Below, piece after piece: positions 1 to 4,802 of a stretch of DNA of 5,557 nt. Each line of letters begins with the position of its first letter. Position 1 is the stretch's first letter. Source of the DNA: Gammaproteobacteria bacterium (GTDB lineage Bacteria; Pseudomonadota; Gammaproteobacteria; Enterobacterales; Alteromonadaceae); assembly GCA_027484495.1 (NCBI GenBank), contig JAIXSW010000056.1, forward strand, positions 1-5,557, read 5' to 3'. Below the pieces are notes generated by a model. That model searched no databases. It was not told the origin of the DNA and worked only from the letters and a program-made list of their open reading frames with translations. Position numbers and translations under genes: made by a program.

Positions 1-195
1 GCCATGCATCAGCAGTTGGCCGAATATCGTGGTTTTGAGCGTCGTTTGCAGGACATGGTGCAGGAATCCGCCCAGCAGCAACAACCACCCGCCGTGCAGC
101 TGGCTTTGCATGCCCGGCTTGGCCGTTGCCGCAAAGCCATCAGTGCTTTGGAAGCCGAGATCCAGTGGTACGAGCAGCGTGGGCGTAAATCCTGA
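1..195 (+). CDS. priC: Primosomal replication protein PriC, C-terminal part (cut by window edge)
   Basis: The reading frame is open from base 1 and ends at TGA 193-195, giving 64 residues; the gene must begin left of the window, so the ATG at 4 is probably internal. PriC helps restart stalled replication forks by loading the replicative helicase DnaB onto SSB-coated DNA. The visible part has the family's C-terminal pattern: a GFERRLQDMV stretch near residues 11-20, matching the DFERRLREMV I recall for E. coli PriC, then a glutamine-rich linker, then an ARLGRCRKAI helix, matching ARLARCRHAL, and a final E/Q-rich helix. E. coli PriC is about 175 residues, so roughly the last third is seen. The stop overlaps the start of the next gene by one base (TGATG), suggesting co-transcription and coupled translation. 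Identification is by remembered motifs, without a search. Confidence 0.82.
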   Translation, partial: AMHQQLAEYRGFERRLQDMVQESAQQQQPPAVQLALHARLGRCRKAISALEAEIQWYEQRGRKS

Positions 196-1121
196 TGTTG
201 CCGCTGGTCTACCACGAATGCTACAGCGATTTGGTGTTGCCTGAGCGCCATCGCTACCCGATTGGTAAGTATCGTGCGATTTATCAGCATTTATTGCGGG
301 TCGGTCTGCCGGAAGTCTGGTTTGATTTGGATGCGCCGCCGGCAACCGCGGCACAACTCGGCCTCGTTCATCATCCAGATTATATCGATGCGTTGTGTCA
401 TGGCCGACTCGACAGCAAGGCAATGCGCCGGATTGGTTTTCCCTGGTCGGCATTTTTGCTGCAGCGCAGTCTGCAATCAGTGGGTGGCACCGTCCGCACC
501 ATGCAACTGGCCCTCAACCATGGTATCGCGCTGCACCTGAGTGGCGGCTATCATCATGCCTTTGCCGAAGAAGGCGCCGGTTTTTGCCTGTTTAATGATT
601 TGGCCGTGGCGGCCAAAGCCGCGCGGCAACAAGGTGTCGAAAAAGTGCTGATTTTCGACTGTGACGTGCATCAGGGTGACGGCACTGCCCTGCTGTTTGC
701 TGATGATCCCACCATCATTACGGCATCTCTGCATGGCGAGAAAAATTTCCCGGCTCGCAAACAACAATCCAATTGGGACATTGCGTTACCGACGCACTGT
801 GGCGATGAGGATTATCTGGACGCGGTCAAAACCAGTCTGGATTATTTACTCCACCTGCATCAACCCGACCTGGTGTTGTATGACGCCGGCGTCGACATCC
901 ATCAGGACGACGATTTAGGCCTGTTGCAAGTCTCCACAGCAGGCGTGTTTCAGCGCGATCATTTTGTCTTTGAGCGCTGTCGTACCTTGCAGATCCCGGT
1001 AGCGGCAGTGATTGGCGGCGGTTACCAACGCGATATCAGCAAACTGACCGCAGTACACAGCCAATTATTCCGCGCTGCTTGCGCCGTCTATGCGCCGGCG
1101 CAGCAGTTGGATTGGGATTAG
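195..1121 (+). CDS. Histone deacetylase family protein (zinc-dependent amidohydrolase, class IV-like)
   Basis: A complete 308-residue member of the arginase/deacetylase fold family. These enzymes use a zinc ion to remove acyl groups from lysine side chains, polyamines or small molecules; in bacteria the substrate is usually unknown. The active-site set is intact: the His pair H120-H121 in GGYHHAF, the zinc ligands D157 and H159 in FDCDVHQGDGT and D234 in YDAGVD, and the transition-state tyrosine Y277 in GGGY. GAGFCLFND (127-135) is the usual loop after the His pair. The wording of these motifs resembles HDAC11 and bacterial class IV-like enzymes more than acetoin-utilisation AcuC. No signal peptide is seen, so it is cytoplasmic. 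The ATG overlaps the priC stop (TGATG), with no strong ribosome site, pointing to coupled translation. It ends in a 4-bp tail-to-tail overlap with the dioxygenase gene. The family call is firm; the substrate is not known. Confidence 0.93.
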   Translation: MLPLVYHECYSDLVLPERHRYPIGKYRAIYQHLLRVGLPEVWFDLDAPPATAAQLGLVHHPDYIDALCHGRLDSKAMRRIGFPWSAFLLQRSLQSVGGTVRTMQLALNHGIALHLSGGYHHAFAEEGAGFCLFNDLAVAAKAARQQGVEKVLIFDCDVHQGDGTALLFADDPTIITASLHGEKNFPARKQQSNWDIALPTHCGDEDYLDAVKTSLDYLLHLHQPDLVLYDAGVDIHQDDDLGLLQVSTAGVFQRDHFVFERCRTLQIPVAAVIGGGYQRDISKLTAVHSQLFRAACAVYAPAQQLDWD

Positions 1122-2218
1122 GCCGGGTCCCCGGAGAAATAAAACCCCAACTGACGTCGCACCGGAGCCGGTAACAACGGCAGACTGGCTTTGGGCACTA
1201 AAAACGTCGCCATATGGAACAGATCAGTGAATATACGGTTTTTCTCGGTGGTGCGTTTCAAATAGTCATGACCACTGGAGCCACCGGTGCCGATTTTAGT
1301 TCCCAGCATCCGCTGCACCATCATCGCGTGTTTGTAGCGCCAGATCGTCAGGTTTTCGTCGATTTCAGTCAGACAGGTCAGCACCTGAAATGGCAGGTTA
1401 AACACTGGCTCTTCCTGATACAGACTGATAAACAAGGCGCCGAGCATGGCACGCTGACTTAAGCGGAAACTGCCTTGTTGCTGCAGCTCCGCGTACTTGT
1501 CTGTGTCCAGCAACGCATTAAACTTGGCGCGCGTACGCTCAATTTCATCCAACTGCAATTGCCGCTCCGGCGCTGCCAGTGCGGCAATAGATTCAACCGT
1601 TTGCTGATCTTCATCGAGCATTTGTGCGGTGACCTGCTGGTACATCTGCCAGAAACTGAAATCGCCGAATTCGAGAAATGGCATCCGTTCCAGCCAGGCT
1701 TGTACCCGCTCAAATAACGATGGCAGGGTTTCAAAGCTCTGCAGGAACTCGCGGTCTTTGTCGTTCAGGCGGTTATAAAATGAGTTTTTGTCAAAATCGA
1801 TACGGAATTCACTTTTCAGGCCCAAACCGATTTCCAGCATCTTAAACTGTACCGACTGAAAGCCGGACGCTGGCACCAGATAGTCGCGAAACGACATGAA
1901 GTCTTGCGGCGTCATCGTTTCCATCACACCAATCTGCTGATTTAACAGCTGCTGGATGGTAATAACCCGTTTCAGTTTATGCACCACGCCAGTCAGTTGT
2001 TGGTCATGGATCACTGGTTCGGCAAATACCGTCAGCACAGCTTTTAATTCATGCAGAATTTGTTTGAACCAGAGCTCGTACACCTGATGCACCACGATAA
2101 ACAAGGTTTCGTCGTGCGCTTCATTGCCATAGCGGGCACTCTCCGGCGCTTGTGCTGCCAGGATTTTGTCGAGTTGCAGATAATCGCCGTAGTAGCAGGG
2201 AGTGGTATTTTTTTGCAT
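1118..2218 (-). CDS. kynA: Tryptophan 2,3-dioxygenase, long animal-like form
   Basis: A 366-residue haem enzyme that opens the indole ring of L-tryptophan with O2 to give N-formylkynurenine, the first step of the kynurenine pathway, in the cytoplasm. Visible family signatures are HDETLFIVVHQVYELWFKQI (35-54) with the distal His H44; FRDYLVPASGFQS (110-122) with R111, expected to bind the substrate carboxylate; WRYKHAMMVQRMLG (293-306) with H297 as expected proximal haem ligand; and GTGGSSG (310-316) with T311. Spacing between these residues matches human TDO (H76, R144, H328, T342) almost exactly. The length also fits the animal type better than the roughly 280-residue Xanthomonas/Pseudomonas enzymes. 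The ATG has only a weak upstream ribosome site (AAGG about 14 bases away), but the conserved YYGDYLQLDKIL begins at residue 9, which supports this start. No other kynurenine gene is in the window. The gene runs convergent to the deacetylase-like gene, so the two are not an operon. Confidence 0.95.
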   Translation of the reverse strand: MQKNTTPCYYGDYLQLDKILAAQAPESARYGNEAHDETLFIVVHQVYELWFKQILHELKAVLTVFAEPVIHDQQLTGVVHKLKRVITIQQLLNQQIGVMETMTPQDFMSFRDYLVPASGFQSVQFKMLEIGLGLKSEFRIDFDKNSFYNRLNDKDREFLQSFETLPSLFERVQAWLERMPFLEFGDFSFWQMYQQVTAQMLDEDQQTVESIAALAAPERQLQLDEIERTRAKFNALLDTDKYAELQQQGSFRLSQRAMLGALFISLYQEEPVFNLPFQVLTCLTEIDENLTIWRYKHAMMVQRMLGTKIGTGGSSGHDYLKRTTEKNRIFTDLFHMATFLVPKASLPLLPAPVRRQLGFYFSGDPA

Positions 2219-2250
2219 TATTATTAGTCCGGCCTTAGGCCCTGAGGAAG

Positions 2251-2286
2251 ACGAACTAGTCTAACTTGAGCATCAACGTCTGTCAG
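2251..2286 (-). promoter_or_regulatory. Candidate sigma70 promoter for the tryptophan dioxygenase gene
   Basis: Read on the minus strand, CTGACA (2286-2281, 5/6 to TTGACA) is followed by a 17-base spacer and TAGACT (2263-2258, 4/6 to TATAAT). Transcription would start near 2251 and leave a leader of about 32 bases. That leader contains GGCCTTAGGCC (2231-2241), an 11-bp odd palindrome that could be an operator, though its loop of one base makes it a poor RNA hairpin. Prediction by eye only. Confidence 0.42.
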
Positions 2287-2404
2287 CAAGCCTGCCAGCC
2301 AGATGACGCTGGTCAGTCCGGTGGCGTTTTTGCCAACTAATGGTTATGCTGGGTCGATACCGGCTGCCTGCTGGCAGATTTAACCCAACTCGCGGGAGTA
2401 GTTG
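2287..2404 (+). promoter_or_regulatory. Upstream region and ribosome site of the comFB-like gene
   Basis: This is the plus-strand half of the 186-bp divergent spacer between the dioxygenase gene and comFB. GGGAG at 2394-2398 sits 6 bases before ATG 2405 but only 3 bases before an in-frame TTG at 2402, so ATG 2405 is the better start. A small perfect hairpin, CTGCC-TGCT-GGCAG (2364-2377), lies in the likely leader, and CCAGC/GCTGG (2295-2299 and 2308-2312) forms another short inverted repeat. I see no convincing plus-strand sigma70 promoter. TTGCCA at 2330 could be a -35 box but has no good -10 partner. Confidence 0.45.
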
Positions 2405-2701
2405 ATGAAATTACATGACGATATCCATAATTATTATGAAAAACTGATGTTGGATCACCTGAGTGAACTCGGGCTCAGTGATGCCCATGACAGTGAATAC
2501 CTGGCCGATTTGTGTTGTATCGTGCTCAATCAGTTGCCGTGTAAGTACATTCGTTATGAAGTAGATATGGCGTTTTACCTGCCACAAACCGAACGGTTTG
2601 AAATGGTGACGCGGGTGCAGGATGCTGTCAGTAAAGCCAGAGCATTCCTCGACAGCCCGGAAAATAAAAAAATCGAACCTGTTCCATCTGCCGAAGCATG
2701 A
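2405..2701 (+). CDS. ComFB family protein (late competence development / c-di-GMP receptor family)
   Basis: A 98-residue soluble protein from ATG 2405; starting at the in-frame TTG 2402 would add one residue but is too close to the GGGAG ribosome site. The core (about residues 6-82) shows the ComFB pattern: NYYEKLMLDHL at 9-19, then DLCCIVLNQLPCKY at 35-48 (the L-N-x-L-P-x-x-Y signature), a beta segment VDMAFYL at 53-59, and a closing helix with V75, A78 and A80. The family is named for a gene in the Bacillus competence operon comF. I recall that cyanobacterial and other members have recently been reported to bind cyclic-di-GMP; whether this one does is inference. Its stop overlaps the start of rsmS (ATGA), so the two are probably co-transcribed and co-translated. 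The last 15 residues are charged and proline-containing and look disordered. The family call rests on the motif and size. Confidence 0.8.
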   Translation: MKLHDDIHNYYEKLMLDHLSELGLSDAHDSEYLADLCCIVLNQLPCKYIRYEVDMAFYLPQTERFEMVTRVQDAVSKARAFLDSPENKKIEPVPSAEA

Positions 2702-2874
2702 CGACAGACCATCCATCGATAGACCAAGCGCCGCCAGCAGTGCAACTGGCGGTCGACCTCATCATGCTGCTGGAGCAACATCAGCTTGACCCAGCCATGG
2801 TGTTGGCCGCATTGCCCATAGTGACCAAAGATTTTCAGCGTAAGCTGCAAAACCAGCAACAAGCACAGCAATAA
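2698..2874 (+). CDS. rsmS: RsmS/YbaM family small protein (DUF2496)
   Basis: A 58-residue gene, ATG 2698 to TAA 2872-2874, overlapping the comFB stop by four bases (ATGA). Residues 11-50 read APPAVQLAVDLIMLLEQH and onward, closely matching the E. coli YbaM pattern I recall (APDDVKLAVDLI.LLEEN, then a conserved V-L-x-A-L-x-I-V-x-x-D-F/Y helix ending in K-L). DUF2496 proteins are named RsmS after work in Pectobacterium, where the protein affects the Rsm post-transcriptional system; the biochemical role is unclear. The protein is predicted to be two amphipathic helices with a glutamine-rich tail (51-58, QNQQQAQQ). There is no separate strong ribosome site, so translation likely depends on ComFB. 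In E. coli ybaM lies beside priC; here priC is about 2.5 kb away on the same strand. The family call is confident on the motif despite the short length. Confidence 0.87.
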   Translation: MTTDHPSIDQAPPAVQLAVDLIMLLEQHQLDPAMVLAALPIVTKDFQRKLQNQQQAQQ

Positions 2875-2913
2875 GCTGTCACCGCTGATTTCAGATATAT
2901 TTAAGGGGAATTT

Positions 2914-3027
2914 GGGTGGTAGCCTTACCAGCCACATCCCGGCACATAGATCATTCGCTGCGGCTGCTTCCTTCCGGACCTGACCGGGTTCACGAACTAC
3001 TATTGCGGGAGGACCAATAAGGCCACC
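2914..3027 (-). ncRNA. ffs: 4.5S RNA, the bacterial signal recognition particle RNA
   Basis: Read on the minus strand this is a 114-nt copy of 4.5S RNA, the RNA scaffold that binds Ffh and targets nascent membrane proteins to FtsY. The conserved apical domain is present: GGTCAGGTCCGGAAGGAAGC, with the GGAA tetraloop, followed downstream by GTGCCGGGATGT, which supplies the other side of the symmetric-loop stem. CCTCCCGCAA near the 5' side also matches E. coli. The ends close a 10-bp stem (GGUGGCCUUA with UAAGGCUACC, one G-U pair), leaving a 3' ACCC tail. The length equals the 114 nt I recall for E. coli, so the mature ends are set to 3027 and 2914. The 5' end is expected to be cut from a longer precursor by RNase P. 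It is convergent with rsmS, whose stop is 39 bases away, with no clear terminator between them. Confidence 0.97.
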
Positions 3028-3033
3028 ATAGTG

Positions 3034-3053
3034 TTGCTGACAGGCGTCAGCAA
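3034..3053 (-). promoter_or_regulatory. Hairpin in the 5' leader of the 4.5S RNA precursor
   Basis: A perfect 8-bp inverted repeat, TTGCTGAC and GTCAGCAA, with a 4-base loop. It lies six bases before the predicted mature 5' end of ffs and downstream of the predicted transcription start. In the precursor it would form a stable stem-loop next to the expected RNase P cut. It has no T-run on either side, so it is not a terminator for either strand. The structure is seen directly; its role in processing or as a protein site is inference. Confidence 0.6.
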
Positions 3054-3059
3054 TGAGTG

Positions 3060-3095
3060 CGGCGGCATTATGCGCAAAAGCGCTTTAGCCTGCAA
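3060..3095 (-). promoter_or_regulatory. sigma70-type promoter of ffs
   Basis: Read on the minus strand, TTGCAG (3095-3090) and CATAAT (3072-3067, 5/6 to TATAAT) are separated by exactly 17 bases. The start would fall near 3060, giving a precursor leader of about 33 bases before the mature 5' end at 3027; the E. coli leader, as I recall, is about 24. GCCGCC just after the -10 box is GC-rich, as expected of the discriminator in growth-rate-controlled stable-RNA promoters, although that control is inferred. Confidence 0.68.
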
Positions 3096-3098
3096 CCG

Positions 3099-3131
3099 AA
3101 AATCTGCCAGCGGCAACAAAAAGCTGCCGGC
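3099..3131 (-). terminator. Weak candidate terminator after the acyltransferase gene
   Basis: On the minus strand a 9-bp stem (GCCGGCAGC with GCCGCTGGC, one wobble and one mismatch) encloses an 8-base T-rich loop and is followed by AGATTTT. It lies about 35-70 bases past the acyltransferase stop and directly before the ffs -35 box, a sensible place to insulate the two units. The T-run is short and interrupted, so read-through into ffs remains likely. A smaller hairpin, GCGGT-CAA-ACCGC (3153-3165), lies closer to the stop but has no T-run. Confidence 0.3.
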
Positions 3132-3166
3132 TCGGACAAAACTTCAGCACAAGCGGTCAAACCGCG

Positions 3167-3757
3167 TTAAAAGTTTTCTGGAATACGTGGCTGCATCTGC
3201 GCAAAAAACGCGCGCATTTGCGGATAATCGGCGTCAAAACTGTCACCGGGTTGCAGCAGAGGGCCGAAAACCACCGACTTGGTTTTAAAATCCAGCCCAA
3301 TCAGCTGGATAGGTACATTGGCTTGTTTGGCAATATGCCAGAAACCCGATTTCCACTGCGCCACTTTCCGCCGTGTGCCTTCCGGTGCAATACCCAGCAG
3401 CAGTGCTGGCTCGCGCTGAAACGTGTCGACCAGCTGCGGCACAATACCATGACGCTGACTGCGCTCGACCGGAATGCCACCAAACCGCAGCAGAAAATTC
3501 CGCACAGGCCAGATAAAAATACTGTGCTTACCCAAAAACGAGATTTTCACTCCGAGCGCCAGACTGGCTGAAAATGCGACGATAAAATCCCAGTTTGAGG
3601 TATGCGGCGCTACGGCGGCGACCAGCTTTGGCAGGTCCGGTAAGTTACCGCGGACCTGCCAGCCGAGGCGCTGCAGGATCCAATAGCCCAGTCGTTGCGC
3701 CCGGACACTGCCATGTCTTGGCAATGCGGGCGCCAATTCAGGCAACTGCAGACTCAA
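3167..3757 (-). CDS. PlsC-type acyltransferase (1-acyl-glycerol-3-phosphate acyltransferase family)
   Basis: A 196-residue protein of the glycerophospholipid acyltransferase family, which transfers fatty acyl groups to lysophospholipids or related acceptors at the inner face of the cytoplasmic membrane. The catalytic HX4D motif is intact as HTSNWD (H52, D57). Motif II appears as FGGIPVER (92-99), motif III as APEGTRRK (124-131, with E126 and G127), and motif IV as VPIQLIGLD (148-156) around P149. Hydrophobic stretches near 58-70 and 80-92 fit membrane association; there is no signal peptide. The start is uncertain: the longest supportable start is TTG 3757, which overlaps the stop of the upstream gene by four bases (TTGA), and no Met occurs before about residue 180. 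No clear ribosome site is seen, so coupled translation is the likely route. The protein is short for PlsC (about 240 residues) but fits a smaller bacterial subgroup. The acceptor lipid is unknown. Confidence 0.88.
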   Translation of the reverse strand: MSLQLPELAPALPRHGSVRAQRLGYWILQRLGWQVRGNLPDLPKLVAAVAPHTSNWDFIVAFSASLALGVKISFLGKHSIFIWPVRNFLLRFGGIPVERSQRHGIVPQLVDTFQREPALLLGIAPEGTRRKVAQWKSGFWHIAKQANVPIQLIGLDFKTKSVVFGPLLQPGDSFDADYPQMRAFFAQMQPRIPENF

Positions 3758-4617
3758 CGTTTTAACACCGACTGATATTGCACCAGCAACATTTTGAAGC
3801 GCTGTTGATTGGCCTGCCCTAACCGCAGCATTTGTTTCTGCGCCATCCCCAGCTGTTCCAACTCCGCGTCGGCAAAAGCATAATGAACAGAAGGCAACGT
3901 CAGGTCCGGCTCATCGCTGACCTCTGGTGCGTTGAGTAAAACTTTAATCGCCTGCTGTAAACGGTCGTCAAATTGCTGATCCGGGTAACCCAGTTCAAGA
4001 TATGCTGCCTGCAGTAACGGATAAAACTGCTTGTACAGAGCACCAACCTGCTCCGGTGGCACACTTTCCAGCAAATCCAGATAAGGCTGGTAACGCGCAT
4101 AGTTACTCTTATCCAGCGTATAGCCCTGGCCTTTGGCCTTGGCGGCGAAGTCTTTGCTGAGACCTTTGAACAAAGCCTGTTCGGCAATCAATCGCCCTTG
4201 GGCAATATTGTCGACCTGTACAACAAAACGCCGAATCATTTCTTCGTTTAAAAACAACGATGCCAGGCCAGGTTGCCATTTCAGGCCAAAAAACGCCTCT
4301 TTGACCACAGCATCTGATTGGTCCAGCGGCGGCAACGCCGGTGCGGCCGCGACTTCAGTTTCGCTGCCAAGATCAGTGCCGGCGTCGTCAGCCTGAGCAG
4401 CCAGGCCGTCTTCACCTGTCGGCACCGGCGTCAGTTTATCCGCAGGTTCAGGCGTGGCAGGCGCAGGAACTACAGGCGCCGGCGGCACTGCAACCGGAGC
4501 GGTCACCACAGGTTGCGGGGCGGGCTTTAATAAATACCAGGCGGCACCTGCGATCAGCACCAGTACCAACACCGGGGCAATCCAGGATATAGAACGGGAT
4601 TTTGGTTGATTCGACAT
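3754..4617 (-). CDS. DUF3014 domain protein, N-terminally membrane-anchored
   Basis: A 287-residue protein of unknown function. Residues 10-30 form one transmembrane helix preceded by a basic, serine-rich start (KSRS), so it is probably a bitopic inner-membrane protein with the rest in the periplasm. A Pro/Ala/Val-rich linker (31-66) and an acidic, alanine-rich stretch (67-94) act as a flexible spacer. The folded part begins at LPPLDQSDAVVKEAFFGL (95-112) and includes NEEMIRRFVVQVDNIAQGRL (about 123-142), which I recognise as the DUF3014 signature, then a mostly helical C-terminus. ATG 4617 is preceded by AAGGAG (4634-4629) with an 11-base gap. The acyltransferase gene follows with a 4-base overlap, so an operon is likely, with a possible link to envelope lipids. 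The family call is from memory; the role is unknown. Confidence 0.85.
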   Translation of the reverse strand: MSNQPKSRSISWIAPVLVLVLIAGAAWYLLKPAPQPVVTAPVAVPPAPVVPAPATPEPADKLTPVPTGEDGLAAQADDAGTDLGSETEVAAAPALPPLDQSDAVVKEAFFGLKWQPGLASLFLNEEMIRRFVVQVDNIAQGRLIAEQALFKGLSKDFAAKAKGQGYTLDKSNYARYQPYLDLLESVPPEQVGALYKQFYPLLQAAYLELGYPDQQFDDRLQQAIKVLLNAPEVSDEPDLTLPSVHYAFADAELEQLGMAQKQMLRLGQANQQRFKMLLVQYQSVLKR

Positions 4618-4628
4618 AAACGCTTCGA

Positions 4629-4634
4629 CTCCTT
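4629..4634 (-). promoter_or_regulatory. Ribosome binding site of the DUF3014 gene
   Basis: AAGGAG on the minus strand is a near-perfect Shine-Dalgarno sequence, 11 bases before ATG 4617. The gap is a little longer than ideal, but no other start codon lies closer in frame. This is the strongest ribosome site in the window and marks this gene as the first of its operon. Confidence 0.65.
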
Positions 4635-4639
4635 GTGAA

Positions 4640-4649
4640 CCTATTCAGA
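4640..4649. repeat. 10-bp direct repeat, left copy
   Basis: CCTATTCAGA occurs here and again, identically and in the same orientation, at 4776-4785. The two copies lie near opposite ends of the divergent spacer, one just before the DUF3014 ribosome site and one 17 bases before the patatin start. This copy touches the left arm of the inverted repeat at 4649. It may be a regulator site or chance. Confidence 0.4.
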
Positions 4650-4691
4650 TTACTTTAACGCAGACCATGTCGTTTTAGTTATTAAAGTAAT
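4649..4691. promoter_or_regulatory. Inverted repeat, possible operator, in the divergent spacer
   Basis: ATTACTTTAA (4649-4658) and TTAAAGTAAT (4682-4691) are perfect 10-bp inverted copies, separated by 23 bases, so the arm centres are 33 bp apart, about three helical turns. The pair sits between the DUF3014 and patatin genes, and the right arm overlaps a candidate -35 box for the patatin gene. This arrangement would suit two dimers or a looped dimer controlling both genes. The repeat is seen directly; binding is inference. Confidence 0.5.
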
Positions 4692-4710
4692 TGAAAAGTT
4701 TCCATATTAT
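4682..4710 (+). promoter_or_regulatory. Candidate promoter of the patatin gene
   Basis: TATTAT (4705-4710, 5/6 to TATAAT) lies 17 bases after TTAAAG (4682-4687, a weak -35 box). An alternative pairing is TTGAAA (4691-4696) with TGTTAT (4713-4718) at 16 bases. Either way the leader would be about 80-85 bases long. The surrounding DNA is distinctly AT-rich. The rest of the spacer, 4719-4802, shows only a CCGGCCGG palindrome (4729-4736) and the second copy of the 10-bp repeat. Confidence 0.35.
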
Positions 4711-4775
4711 CTTGTTATTGGCATGACCCGGCCGGCGATGGCATTGCTTAAAACCATGCAATAGTTAATAGTTAG

Positions 4776-4785
4776 CCTATTCAGA
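4776..4785. repeat. 10-bp direct repeat, right copy
   Basis: Second identical copy of CCTATTCAGA, 126 bases after the left copy at 4640-4649 and 17 bases before the patatin start codon. Its position in the leader could let a bound protein or base-paired RNA affect translation, but nothing else supports this. Confidence 0.4.
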
Positions 4786-4802
4786 CGTATGTTGTTATCT
4801 CT

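Noticed and set aside
2231..2241. GGCCTTAGGCC palindrome as a riboswitch or terminator element
   Set aside because: The loop would be a single base, so no stable RNA hairpin forms, and no T-run follows. It may be a small operator, noted under the kynA promoter.
2575..2937. 120-codon minus-strand reading frame across comFB, rsmS and part of ffs
   Set aside because: It is antisense to two recognisable proteins and starts inside the 4.5S RNA sequence. Its translation has no family pattern.
3034..3053. Perfect hairpin considered as a rho-independent terminator
   Set aside because: Neither strand has a T-run after the stem. It also lies between the ffs promoter and ffs, where a terminator would silence an essential RNA.
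3031..3288. 85-codon plus-strand reading frame between ffs and the acyltransferase gene
   Set aside because: It begins in the ffs leader, covers the ffs promoter on the other strand and runs into the antisense of the acyltransferase. Its basic, low-complexity translation matches nothing known to me.
4339..4530. Repetitive Pro/Ala codon stretch as a DNA repeat or mobile element remnant
   Set aside because: It is the low-complexity linker after the transmembrane helix of the DUF3014 protein, in frame and without exact repeats.
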